This document shows positions 6,733-15,274 of a stretch of DNA of 18,965 nt, in pieces. Under the pieces are notes generated by a model, which saw only the letters and a list, made by a program, of their open reading frames with translations, had not been told where the DNA came from and made no database searches. The position numbers and the translations under genes were made by a program. Each line of letters begins with the position of its first letter. Position 1 is the first letter of the stretch. The stretch spans positions 1 to 18,965 of the forward strand of contig NZ_AAXW01000079.1 in NCBI RefSeq assembly GCF_000169335.1, given 5' to 3'. Source of the DNA: Crocosphaera chwakensis CCY0110. Its GTDB lineage: Bacteria > Cyanobacteriota > Cyanobacteriia > Cyanobacteriales > Microcystaceae.

Positions 6733-9723
6733 CTAAGCAGTGTTGTCTGTTCTTGTTCTTAGGAAAAAACGCCATAATTCTCCTATCCATAATACTAAAG
6801 ATGTTCCCAAAATAATCCATAACCAATCTTTCAAAGTAAGAGGAACGGTTCTAAAGATTTTTCCTCCCCATTGAACAATAAAAATTTGTCCTAAAAAGAT
6901 TATAATCGCAATTGCTAAAAAAGCTTTATTTTCTCCTAAACCTTTCCAAAACCATTGCTTTAAACCAAAACAACGAGTATTAAATAAATTCCAAAACTGT
7001 AAGAAAACAAAAACAGCAAAGAAGACCGAAAGTTCATAAGGGTTGACCTCTCCATCTCTCTCTAAATACGCTAAAAATCCCATTAAAAACAGTAAAAAAA
7101 TAAGTCCTGTTCCCATAATAATTTTCAACATTTTAGAAGAAATAATAAAATCTTGAGGATGGCGAGGGGGTTTATTCATTACGGTTTCGTGGGGCGGTTC
7201 CGTGGCTAAAGCTAACGCTGCAAAGGTATCCATAATTAAATTGATCCAGAGCATTTGTGTAACAGTTAACGGTAAAGAAACACCAATAAATAGACCAAAA
7301 AAAGCAATTCCTAAAGCTACAATATTAACAGTTAATTGAAAGAGCAAAAATCGTTGAATATTTTCATATAATGAGCGTCCCCACATGACCGCTGTAACAA
7401 TACTATTAAAAGAATCATCTAATAAAATAATATCACTGGCTTCTTTTGCGATCGCTGTTCCACTCCCCATCGATAAACCTACCTGGGCCTGTTTTAAAGC
7501 AGCAGCATCATTGGTTCCGTCCCCTGTAACTGCCACAACTTCTCCATTTTCTTGTAATAGTTTGACTAACCTTAGCTTATCTAATGGTGTGGCTCTTGAT
7601 AATACTTTTAAGGTTTTAATGACTTCTTTTGCTTCCTCGTTTTTAAGCTGCTTAAACTGTTGACCAGTTAAATGAAAATGGGTTATATTCTGATAACTTT
7701 CTGAAGGGTACAAATTGATTTTTTTTGCAATTTCTTCTGCTGTTTTTTGACTATCTCCTGTTACAATTTTTATCTTAATTCCTGAATTTAAACAACGTTG
7801 AACCGCTTCTGTAACATCGGGACGCAATGGATCGGTAATAGCAAAACAGCCTAACCAAATTAATTTATTATCAAGAATATTAATATCTTTTTCTTGTACC
7901 TGACTATCTAAATAATTATAGGCTACTCCTAACACTCTCATTGCTTTTTCTTGATAGGTGTAAACCGTTTGCAACCATTCATTTTTATTATCTAAAAGTT
8001 TAATTCCTTTTGAAGTTAATTGTTGAGAACAATGAGATAAAACTATCTCAGGCGCACCTTTCAAATAGATGATATTACCTGTAATCACACTAGATTTACC
8101 GGCTGTCATCATATACTTTTGCTCAGGAGAAAAAGGTAATTGAGTGATAAGCTGAAAATGATGACGATAGGTAAGATAATCAACCGTTTGGCGGTCTAAC
8201 CATAATAATAAAGCTCCTTCTGTAACATTTCCAATAGGACAAGAATTATCTTTAGATATCCGTTCTAAGTTGGCGGTGCTATTAACAGAAATGGCTTCAT
8301 AAATTAGATTTTTATAAACTTGTCTTTGTGTATCTTGTAAACAATTTAAGCAAGGAAAATTAGCAATTTCGACTTGCATTTTATTTTGGGTTAATGTTCC
8401 TGTTTTATCAGAACAAATAACAGTAGCAGCCCCAATCGTTTCACAAGCGTGCATTCGTCTAACTAAATTATTCATTGCTGCCATTTTTCCCATACTATAG
8501 GCAAGGGATAAAGTGACACTCATGGCTAGTCCTTCAGGGACAGCAACCACGATAATTGTAACAGCAACCATAAAATAATTTAAGATACTAATTGCCACAG
8601 ATGGAGACAATAGTATATCGTTAAAATTATCAAGCCATCCCTGTAAATAAAGAAAAGAAAAACCAGCTATAAAGAATAGTAAACCACTACTTAAACTCAA
8701 TAACCATGAATCAATAAAATAATTTACAACAACTTGAAAGAAATCGAAAAATATATCAAAAGCTTTCAATCCTTCTTTGACAATAGGCAACCAAACAGGA
8801 ATTAAAATAATAAAACTACTGATAAGGAGTAAACCTAAAATATAAATTTGTAGAGAAGTCAAAGATAATTTATTAAAAATCAATCCTTGAAATAACAGAC
8901 CCGAAAAAGTGAGTCCTGCCATCAATAAACCAATAATACCGATTAAATTACTTAATTTTTCTAATTGAAAATTTAAAGGCGTTACTTGATTATTTTCAAG
9001 AGAAATTACTGCTTGAGCCACTTGTCCAATTTCACTGCGATCGCCCACAGCCGTGACCTGAAAAACCCCATGACCCTGAGTTACAATGGTGCTACGATAA
9101 ACTTGAAAATAAGGATAGGTTTTTTGTTCAGAATTATCAGATAAACCAGTAGATTTAGGTGACTTTTTAACCGTTTTAGATTCTCCCGTCATTTTAGCTT
9201 GATCTACCAACAAACTAACCGCTTCTAACAATTCCCCATCCGCCGGAACTTCATCCCCTTGTTCAATATAAACGAGATCACCTACCACTAAATCTTGACG
9301 AGAAATTTGGGTAAATTTATGATCGCGAATGACTTTAACCAGGGTTTGATCAGAAAAATTATTCAGTAAATCAAATGCTTTATTTGCCCGATATTCATTA
9401 ATAAAAGCAAGAGTCGTCGCTAAAAAAATAGCCATCAAAATGCCAAACGCTTCCGCATATTCTCCTTGAATCATGCCAATAGCTAGAGCGATGATAGCAG
9501 CAATAATTAAAACACGAATAACAGGATCACTAAACTTATCTAAATAAAGAGACCACCAAGAAATTTGTTGAGGAGGGGTTAAACTATTGCTACCATAATG
9601 ATGACGACTTAACTGAACCTGTTCAGAAGTTAAACCACCATAAATCAAAAGGCGATCGCTTGTGTCGGGGGAAACCATCCCAAGCCTCTGCATACTATTT
9701 CTTCTATCATAACTAGCAGACAT
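6733..9723 (-). CDS. Ca2+-type P-type ATPase (P2 family)
   Basis: This 996-residue P-type cation pump has all core motifs: TGES (179-182) in the actuator, PEGLAMS (396-402) in M4, the phosphorylation site DKTGTLTQ with Asp439, KGAPE (555-559), VTGD (654-657) and TGDGTNDAAAL (733-743). M6 reads NLIMDTFAALALATEPP (828-844), with the Asn/Asp pair typical of P2 Ca2+ pumps of the plasma-membrane type. A C-terminal four-helix bundle completes the fold. It probably exports Ca2+ across the plasma membrane using ATP. The M3-M4 region is unusual: about 100 extra residues (roughly 280-380) include hydrophobic segments at 290-313 and 340-361. The ATG at 9723 has no clear Shine-Dalgarno sequence; Met11 or Met16 are alternative starts. 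It converges with the Nif11 gene 67 nt away. Confidence 0.92.
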   Translation of the reverse strand: MSASYDRRNSMQRLGMVSPDTSDRLLIYGGLTSEQVQLSRHHYGSNSLTPPQQISWWSLYLDKFSDPVIRVLIIAAIIALAIGMIQGEYAEAFGILMAIFLATTLAFINEYRANKAFDLLNNFSDQTLVKVIRDHKFTQISRQDLVVGDLVYIEQGDEVPADGELLEAVSLLVDQAKMTGESKTVKKSPKSTGLSDNSEQKTYPYFQVYRSTIVTQGHGVFQVTAVGDRSEIGQVAQAVISLENNQVTPLNFQLEKLSNLIGIIGLLMAGLTFSGLLFQGLIFNKLSLTSLQIYILGLLLISSFIILIPVWLPIVKEGLKAFDIFFDFFQVVVNYFIDSWLLSLSSGLLFFIAGFSFLYLQGWLDNFNDILLSPSVAISILNYFMVAVTIIVVAVPEGLAMSVTLSLAYSMGKMAAMNNLVRRMHACETIGAATVICSDKTGTLTQNKMQVEIANFPCLNCLQDTQRQVYKNLIYEAISVNSTANLERISKDNSCPIGNVTEGALLLWLDRQTVDYLTYRHHFQLITQLPFSPEQKYMMTAGKSSVITGNIIYLKGAPEIVLSHCSQQLTSKGIKLLDNKNEWLQTVYTYQEKAMRVLGVAYNYLDSQVQEKDINILDNKLIWLGCFAITDPLRPDVTEAVQRCLNSGIKIKIVTGDSQKTAEEIAKKINLYPSESYQNITHFHLTGQQFKQLKNEEAKEVIKTLKVLSRATPLDKLRLVKLLQENGEVVAVTGDGTNDAAALKQAQVGLSMGSGTAIAKEASDIILLDDSFNSIVTAVMWGRSLYENIQRFLLFQLTVNIVALGIAFFGLFIGVSLPLTVTQMLWINLIMDTFAALALATEPPHETVMNKPPRHPQDFIISSKMLKIIMGTGLIFLLFLMGFLAYLERDGEVNPYELSVFFAVFVFLQFWNLFNTRCFGLKQWFWKGLGENKAFLAIAIIIFLGQIFIVQWGGKIFRTVPLTLKDWLWIILGTSLVLWIGELWRFFLRTRTDNTA

Positions 9724-9971
9724 CGGAAAATAAGAGAATTGTTGAGTTTAATTGACTCGAAGCAGTAACAGAGGGATGATAAAAGAAGAGAAATGGTAAC
9801 AACATGAGGGGGTTTACGGCAATTTTGGGACTGAATAAAACAGTCTAGTATTTAATTTTAGTCTTCTCTCAAGAAATCTCTTCCCTCCAAGGGAGAAATT
9901 TTGTCTTCTGTGCCTATAAAAAATCTGATTAAGTATCCTGTCTCAGCAATTTCCTATCGGTGTAATCATTT
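9724..9971. other. Divergent intergenic region (ATPase / PP2C)
   Basis: A 248-bp region between divergently transcribed genes must hold both promoters. A short hairpin TCCCT-CCA-AGGGA lies near 9891-9903, without a T-run. No consensus -10/-35 pair stands out on either strand. Confidence 0.4.
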
Positions 9972-11906
9972 ATGCTTGTTTGTCCCCAATGTCACTCAGA
10001 AAATCCTAACAATAGTCAAGTTTGTCAACAATGTCAAACTTCATTGACCCATCAATCCTGTCCTCAATGTGGTCATAATAACCCTTTTTCTGAAGCTAAT
10101 TGCTCAGAATGTGGTGCATTCATTGGTAAACTCTGGCAGGTGATTTTAAGCCAACCCATCAACACTGATCAGACAAACGAGAATTTAACCTTTGATAATC
10201 ATTATCTCGATCTCGGACAACGATATAAAATTTGGTCTTCCCAAGAAAAAGAGATATTTCAAGTCATCGCCCACACTTCTACCCATACCTTTTATCAAGG
10301 TCAAGTCCTTGACTGTCAACCCTTAGAAAAATCCACCCTACACACATTAGTTAATCAAGTCTCAGACCTATTAAAAGAAAGCGAAAAAGATGATCCGACC
10401 CTACTATGGGAGCAAATGGGTATTCCTGCCATTGCCTTTCCTTATTTAACTCTCAAAGACCTGACTCCCATCATCCCTGAAGTTTATGATGGTTGGATAG
10501 ACAACGAAATTGAAATTATCTTATTACCCGATCGCACCCATTGGCAAGGGATTCCAGATTTACTGATCAATCACTCCTTACTGACCCTCCAAATTATCTA
10601 TTGGCTGAATCAAATTGTCACCCTCTGGAAAAGTTTAACTGTGATCAACTATGCTCAAAGTCTGCTTGTAGAAGATAACCTGAGACTCGATGAAGATCAA
10701 AGCTTTGGATTACTCAAATTATATCCCGATCGCCCTAATGATCTCCCCTCCCTACAACAATTAGGTCAATTATGGCAAAGTTGGTTGAGCAAAGGGGGTT
10801 ATCCCTCTACCAGCAAACTGGCTATGCTCATTCAACAAGTTGCTGAAGGTAAGCTTAACCAAGTCGCCCAATTACGCTTACAACTACAAGATTTAGCAGC
10901 CGAACAACAATTAACTGAAGATGACGAAATTCCCTCTGATACATCTTCCCCCAATTCTAGCGACTTTGTTGAGCAAGAATTACCAGAATTTCAGGCCGAA
11001 CTTTTGAGTGATCAGATAGAAGAAACTCCAACCGCTACAGATATTCCCAGTGATTCCACTACAGTCTTACCGATGGAATTAGTCCATTTAATAGCCTTGG
11101 GATGCACCGACCGAGGACGACAACGACATCACAATGAAGATTATTTTGGCATGAAAACCCAGGTGACCATTCGACAAAATAATCAAGACATTTTCGTAGA
11201 TGGTCGAGGACTTTATATTGTCTGTGATGGGATGGGGGGCCATGCGGCCGGCGAAGTAGCCAGTGCCATGGCCGTCGAAACCTTAGAAAACTTCTTCGCT
11301 CAACATTGGCAAGAGGATTTTCCGACTGAAGAAACCATTTTACAAGGAATTTTATTGGCCAACAAAAATCTTTATGATATCAATCAAAGCAACGCCAGTT
11401 CCGGTAGTGGACGTATGGGAACCACTCTGGTCTTGATTTTAGTGGATCAGACTAAAGTGGCAGTTGCCCATGTGGGAGATAGTCGGGTTTACTCCATTGG
11501 TCGCAAAAACGGACTCGAACAATTGACTATTGATCACGAAGTCGGACAGAGGGCTATTCAAAATGGGGTTGAGCCAAAATTAGCATACTCTAGACCCGAT
11601 GCTTATCAACTGACCCAAGCCTTGGGCCCCCACGAGAATAAATACCTACAACCCGATATTAGATTTATAGACTTGGTTGAAGATACTTTATTTTTGCTCT
11701 GTTCTGATGGTTTGTGTGACAACGATTTAGTAGAAGATCACTGGGAAACTTCTCTATTACCATTCCTGAGTTCGAGTCAATCTTTGGATAAAGGAATGAC
11801 TAAATTAATTAACTTTGCTAATAGCTACAACGGTCATGATAATATTACCGCCGTTTTAGTTCGTGTGAAAATTCGCCCTAAAGTTAATCCTAAGAAGGAT
11901 TGGTAA
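9972..11906 (+). CDS. PP2C-type protein phosphatase with double zinc ribbon
   Basis: This is a 644-residue cytoplasmic protein. Residues 1-50 hold two CxxC zinc ribbons (Cys4, 7, 18, 21 and Cys30, 33, 44, 47). The region 75-310 is less conserved; the segment SLLVEDNLRLDEDQ followed by LLKLY (230-251) resembles a kinase catalytic loop without the catalytic Asp. An acidic Ser/Thr-rich linker (315-367) leads to the PP2C domain (about 372-632): RHHNEDYFG (385-393), VCDGMGGHAAGEVAS (417-431), GTTLVLI, VAHVGDSRVY (498-507), CSDGLCDND (577-585) and GHDNITAVLV (621-630). The metal-binding aspartates are present, so it should dephosphorylate Ser/Thr-phosphoproteins with Mn2+ or Mg2+. The glycosyltransferase-like gene follows 39 nt downstream and is probably co-transcribed. 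The phosphatase call is firm; the middle domain is inference. Confidence 0.93.
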   Translation: MLVCPQCHSENPNNSQVCQQCQTSLTHQSCPQCGHNNPFSEANCSECGAFIGKLWQVILSQPINTDQTNENLTFDNHYLDLGQRYKIWSSQEKEIFQVIAHTSTHTFYQGQVLDCQPLEKSTLHTLVNQVSDLLKESEKDDPTLLWEQMGIPAIAFPYLTLKDLTPIIPEVYDGWIDNEIEIILLPDRTHWQGIPDLLINHSLLTLQIIYWLNQIVTLWKSLTVINYAQSLLVEDNLRLDEDQSFGLLKLYPDRPNDLPSLQQLGQLWQSWLSKGGYPSTSKLAMLIQQVAEGKLNQVAQLRLQLQDLAAEQQLTEDDEIPSDTSSPNSSDFVEQELPEFQAELLSDQIEETPTATDIPSDSTTVLPMELVHLIALGCTDRGRQRHHNEDYFGMKTQVTIRQNNQDIFVDGRGLYIVCDGMGGHAAGEVASAMAVETLENFFAQHWQEDFPTEETILQGILLANKNLYDINQSNASSGSGRMGTTLVLILVDQTKVAVAHVGDSRVYSIGRKNGLEQLTIDHEVGQRAIQNGVEPKLAYSRPDAYQLTQALGPHENKYLQPDIRFIDLVEDTLFLLCSDGLCDNDLVEDHWETSLLPFLSSSQSLDKGMTKLINFANSYNGHDNITAVLVRVKIRPKVNPKKDW

Positions 11907-11945
11907 ATTGAGTTCGGAGTTCGGTGTAAAATCTTATAATCAATA

Positions 11946-13043
11946 ATGACACAAGTTACTACTAAAAATAGACCGATTATTTATTTAGCTGCAACAGGCC
12001 ATGGTTTTGGCCATGCAGTACGCATTTCTACTATTGCCGATGCCATTTTAAAGTTACGTCCTGATAGTTTATTAATTATGGTGACAACAGCCCCTAGATG
12101 GCTATTAGAATCCTACATTTCAGGGGATTTTATTTATCGGCCATTGGCTTTTGATGTGGGGGTCATTCAAGCGGATAGTTTTAAAATGGATAAAGCTGCA
12201 ACCCTCAATAAAATGCAGGAAATCTATGAAAAACGTCAAGCTTTGATGGCAGCAGAAATTAATTTTATTAAGACCAACCAAGTCGATCTAATTTTAGCCG
12301 ATATTCCCCCTTTAATAGCGCCGATTGCCCAACTCGCGGGAGTTCCCTGTTGGATGATGAGCAATTTTGGTTGGGATTTTATTTATGAAGCTTGGGGAGA
12401 AGAATGGCAAGGAATTGTTAACTGGATCAAAGATTGTTATCAACAATGCGATCGCTTATTTCGTTTACCGATGGCTGAACCCATGAAGGCCTTTAATTCT
12501 ATCACTGATGTAGGCTTAACTGGGGGAAACCCTCGTTATACGATGGATGAATTAAAAGACCAGTTTAACTTAACAGCTTCCCCAGAAAAAACCATTTTAT
12601 TAACCTTTGGTGGCCTCGGATTACAACAAATTCCTTATGATAATTTAGCACAATTTTCTGATTGGCAATTTATTACTTTTGATCGTCAAGCACCTCAATT
12701 AAACAATATTATTAAAATCACAGAGCCTTTTTATCGTCCTGTTGATTTTATGCCTTTATGCGAGCGGGTTATTTCTAAACCGGGATTTAGTACATTTGCT
12801 GAAGCTATGCGCTTAGAGATCCCCATCGTTTCTTTAGTTAGAGATGATTTTGCTGAAGCTGCTTTGTTATTAGAAGGCATCGAAAATTATGCTGAACATC
12901 AAATTATTGAAACAGAAGGCTTTTTTCAAGGAAATTGGGACTTTTTAAAACAAGCTCCCAATCCTCCAAAAATAGGAAAAAGCCTACCTAAAGATGGATG
13001 TACAGTTATTGCTCAAGCTATATTGGATCAAGTTAATAATTAA
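11946..13043 (+). CDS. Glycosyltransferase-fold protein, L-arabinokinase N-domain-like
   Basis: This 365-residue protein appears to have a GT-B-type two-lobe fold. The N-terminal lobe shows YLAATGHGFGHAVRIS (13-28), DVGVIQADSFKMDKAATL (70-87), DLILADIPP (114-122) and SNFGWDFIYEAW (139-150). The C-terminal lobe has LTFGGLGLQQIP (219-230) and KPGFSTFAEAMR (278-289), a nucleotide-sugar binding pattern like that of MurG-type transferases. The N-lobe motifs match those I know from the N-terminal part of plant L-arabinokinase, which precedes the sugar-kinase domain; here no kinase domain follows. The substrate is unknown. It lies 39 nt after the PP2C gene, so co-expression is likely. The ATG at 11946 has no strong ribosome-binding site, though TATAAT lies just before it. 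Confidence 0.75.
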   Translation: MTQVTTKNRPIIYLAATGHGFGHAVRISTIADAILKLRPDSLLIMVTTAPRWLLESYISGDFIYRPLAFDVGVIQADSFKMDKAATLNKMQEIYEKRQALMAAEINFIKTNQVDLILADIPPLIAPIAQLAGVPCWMMSNFGWDFIYEAWGEEWQGIVNWIKDCYQQCDRLFRLPMAEPMKAFNSITDVGLTGGNPRYTMDELKDQFNLTASPEKTILLTFGGLGLQQIPYDNLAQFSDWQFITFDRQAPQLNNIIKITEPFYRPVDFMPLCERVISKPGFSTFAEAMRLEIPIVSLVRDDFAEAALLLEGIENYAEHQIIETEGFFQGNWDFLKQAPNPPKIGKSLPKDGCTVIAQAILDQVNN

Positions 13044-13363
13044 TAGATCGCAGTTCCCATACTTATGAGGGGCAAAAGCGCGGGCTTTGAGGCAGGAGGC
13101 AGGTTTTAGGTGTACCCATGAGTCTGAGAAACGTCATATAAATATTCCAAAATCACCACAATCACTTTATTAAGTCTCTTCCAAAAGTGATAAATGAATT
13201 TATGTCATATTAATAATTTTTATTCCAAAAGTACCACAACTGCTCTCTTAAATTTACCCTAAAAGACATAGATAAATTTATGTCATAAGTTATAAAAGAA
13301 AGATAATAAAACTTCTTAAAATTATTGTGATAAAGAAATTTAGAGGAGTTTTTAGTATATATA
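13044..13363. other. Intergenic region before the PEP-CTERM gene
   Basis: A 320-bp gap without a gene. Its left part has a short GAGGCAG duplication (around 13090-13105). Its right part holds two degenerate tandem repeat units (13144-13289) and a GAGGAG at 13343-13348. Confidence 0.5.
13144..13289. repeat. Two degenerate 68-bp units in tandem, 78-bp period
   Basis: Unit 1 is 13144-13211 and unit 2 is 13222-13289. They align without gaps at about 49 of 68 positions. The ends are best conserved: ATTCCAAAA..ACCACAA at the left and AATTTATGTCATA at the right. A further GTCATATAA lies just before unit 1 (about 13134). The units sit 75-220 bp upstream of the PEP-CTERM gene and may be promoter-region repeats or relics of a repeat element. 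Confidence 0.6.
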
Positions 13364-13924
13364 ATGATTAGTTGGAAAATATTACCTGTTGTTGTTTTAG
13401 GAACAACTTTAATTACCTGTGGAAATTCTCCTGCTCAAGGAAGTAGCTTAAAATATGGCACAACAAGCACTGATGGGACTGCGAGTTTATCAGATTTGAT
13501 CGATGGTTTAAGTAACTTTTTTACATGGTTAAATGGCAGTGTAACAACAGGCGAATCTGTCACAATAGTCACAGATAATAACCCTATTGAAGATATTTTT
13601 AGTGGAGACTCAAATTCTCACTATACGGGAACTTTAGTTATTACGAGTCCAGATCATTATTTTGATTTTTTGGAATCCGATCAAGAAGGAGACTCTCACA
13701 ATAACATTGTATTGAATGTTTTTAATATTAACGTTTATAACAACCCTAACACTGAAACTGAACCTGATACAGTCACGGTGTTTGAGCCAGACTCAAATGA
13801 TGAAACACCTGTAGATGTCCAATCTGTACCTGAACCTTTGACCATTTTAGGCGCAGGAGTTGCAGTAGGATTTGGTATCTTATTTAAACGGGAATTAAGC
13901 AAGAAAAAGAAAAAATGTGCTTAA
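13364..13924 (+). CDS. Small PEP-CTERM exported protein
   Basis: This 186-residue protein has an N-terminal signal sequence (hydrophobic residues 5-18, then NSPAQGSS as a likely cleavage region). It carries a C-terminal sorting signal: VPEP at 155-158, a hydrophobic helix LTILGAGVAVGFGILF (159-174) and a basic tail KRELSKKKKK. This is the PEP-CTERM layout recognised by exosortases, so the protein is probably sorted to the envelope or extracellular matrix. The mature part is acidic, rich in Asp, Asn, Ser and Thr, and has no recognised enzyme domain. GAGGAG lies 15 nt before the ATG, an unusually long spacing. Its stop overlaps by 4 bp the stop of the convergent acyltransferase gene. Confidence 0.85.
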   Translation: MISWKILPVVVLGTTLITCGNSPAQGSSLKYGTTSTDGTASLSDLIDGLSNFFTWLNGSVTTGESVTIVTDNNPIEDIFSGDSNSHYTGTLVITSPDHYFDFLESDQEGDSHNNIVLNVFNINVYNNPNTETEPDTVTVFEPDSNDETPVDVQSVPEPLTILGAGVAVGFGILFKRELSKKKKKCA

Positions 13925-15273
13925 GAATGAACAATCAACTTGTCCAAAGCATCTTGTAAGTTTTGGGTTAAGTTGGTTACAGCTTGACGACGATTCTTTT
14001 TATACTCATTAAACCGATCAGATACTGATAAGGGATCACCGACGGTTATAAGTGCTTGTTGAGAACCGAGTTGGGGACGAGATAAGGGGTTTTCTCCTTT
14101 GATTTTTGCCACGAAATCCCACAATAAAAGAACTGTATCTGCAAACCGTTCTGCTGAGGGTTTATCTTTGACATAATACCCCGTTACTGCCACAAAAGAC
14201 TCCACTAAACGCATATGCCACATTCTTAAACTGGCTTCTTCAGCAATGCGATCGCCTAACCCCTTATCCACTGAGGATAATTGATTAATATCCTTAAAAT
14301 CATCCCGATAAATATACTCCCATCCGGCTTGTTCTAAACGGCGACAGCGATCAATCATGCTTCCTTTTGGTTTTAGATTAAAGTAACTTTCTGCCACTTC
14401 TAAGCCAACATTCAATAATTTTTGTAATCTTTCTTGTAAATTTTGCTCTGATATATCGGGTAACGTTTGATGATAAAATTGTCGATAAAAATTTTCCATG
14501 ATCCCTAAACAATGTTCCCCCAACCCATATAATCTTTCATATAATTTTGAGGGGTCTAAAGAATGATTTTTAGGAGAAATACCGACATCTTTTTCTAACT
14601 GGCTTAATAATTGTTCAATGGTTTTCCAAGGAGGCGACAGATAGAAATATTGAATCCCAATAGGAACAATAAAAACCGTTTCTTCTCGTTTTGCTTTGTA
14701 CAAATCTTCTACACACCAAAACCCCAATTGAGAGATTCCTGGTTCTAGGGGACTAATAATTTCATTATGACCATTAGTGGCTCCTTCTGGGGCTGCTGCC
14801 ATAGGAAATTGACCATTCACAAATAATTCTCTTGCTGAACGTAACCCAGGAATATCTAACTTACCCCTTTGTATCGAAGTTCCTCCTAATTGAGAGTATA
14901 ACCAACCCACCCTATATCCAGCCCACAGGGGAATCCCTCGATCATAAATAAAGTGAGAATGGGGTGCATTTTTTAAAGTAATTTTCTTTTCTTTTGCGAT
15001 TGTTGGCAACAGTTTCCAGACTAAATATCCCATACAATACGGGTCATTAACGCTGGGATGACGAAAAGCCATTAAAAAGCGAATTTTTCCTGCTTGAAAT
15101 TGTTGATAAAGATTGGTTAATTGTTCAACATTCTTACCTTCAATTTCTTCGATGGTGGTTTGCCATTGTAACCATAAAGGTAATAAAGTTTTGACACCAC
15201 GCCAGATCCAAGGGTTAAAATTGGGGGCAATGTATTCCAAAGGAGGTTGAGCATAAATTGAGCTTTGATTCAT
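13921..15273 (-). CDS. PlsC-like glycerolipid acyltransferase
   Basis: This is a 450-residue member of the 1-acyl-glycerol-3-phosphate acyltransferase superfamily. The catalytic HX4D motif is HPSVND (His72, Asp77), motif II-like GGTSIQRG is at 130-137, and motif III is PEGATNG (162-168). Such enzymes move an acyl chain from acyl-ACP or acyl-CoA to a lysophospholipid or similar alcohol at the membrane. At about 450 residues it is much longer than typical PlsC (about 200-250), with a helical, charged C-terminal half of unknown role. The start codon lies only 1 nt after the pspA stop, so the two genes are almost certainly translated from one mRNA. Acyl chain and acceptor specificity cannot be read from the sequence. 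Confidence 0.85.
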   Translation of the reverse strand: MNQSSIYAQPPLEYIAPNFNPWIWRGVKTLLPLWLQWQTTIEEIEGKNVEQLTNLYQQFQAGKIRFLMAFRHPSVNDPYCMGYLVWKLLPTIAKEKKITLKNAPHSHFIYDRGIPLWAGYRVGWLYSQLGGTSIQRGKLDIPGLRSARELFVNGQFPMAAAPEGATNGHNEIISPLEPGISQLGFWCVEDLYKAKREETVFIVPIGIQYFYLSPPWKTIEQLLSQLEKDVGISPKNHSLDPSKLYERLYGLGEHCLGIMENFYRQFYHQTLPDISEQNLQERLQKLLNVGLEVAESYFNLKPKGSMIDRCRRLEQAGWEYIYRDDFKDINQLSSVDKGLGDRIAEEASLRMWHMRLVESFVAVTGYYVKDKPSAERFADTVLLLWDFVAKIKGENPLSRPQLGSQQALITVGDPLSVSDRFNEYKKNRRQAVTNLTQNLQDALDKLIVHS

Positions 15274-15274
15274 T

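Noticed and set aside
7385..7663. Plus-strand open frame of 92 codons
   Set aside because: It is antisense to the most conserved P-type ATPase motifs and its composition reflects that.
9885..9910. Hairpin CCCT-CCA-AGGG as a terminator
   Set aside because: The stem is short, no T-run follows, and the two flanking genes diverge, so no terminator is expected.
11935..11940. TATAAT just before the glycosyltransferase-like gene
   Set aside because: It ends 5 nt before the ATG, so it would give a leaderless or truncated mRNA. Co-transcription with the PP2C gene is simpler.
13144..13289. Tandem repeats as a CRISPR array
   Set aside because: There are only two units, they are diverged along most of their length, and there is no constant repeat with variable spacers.
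13380..13425. Lipoprotein signal (LITCG) in the PEP-CTERM protein
   Set aside because: The residue before Cys is Thr, which does not fit the usual lipobox. A signal peptidase I site fits better.
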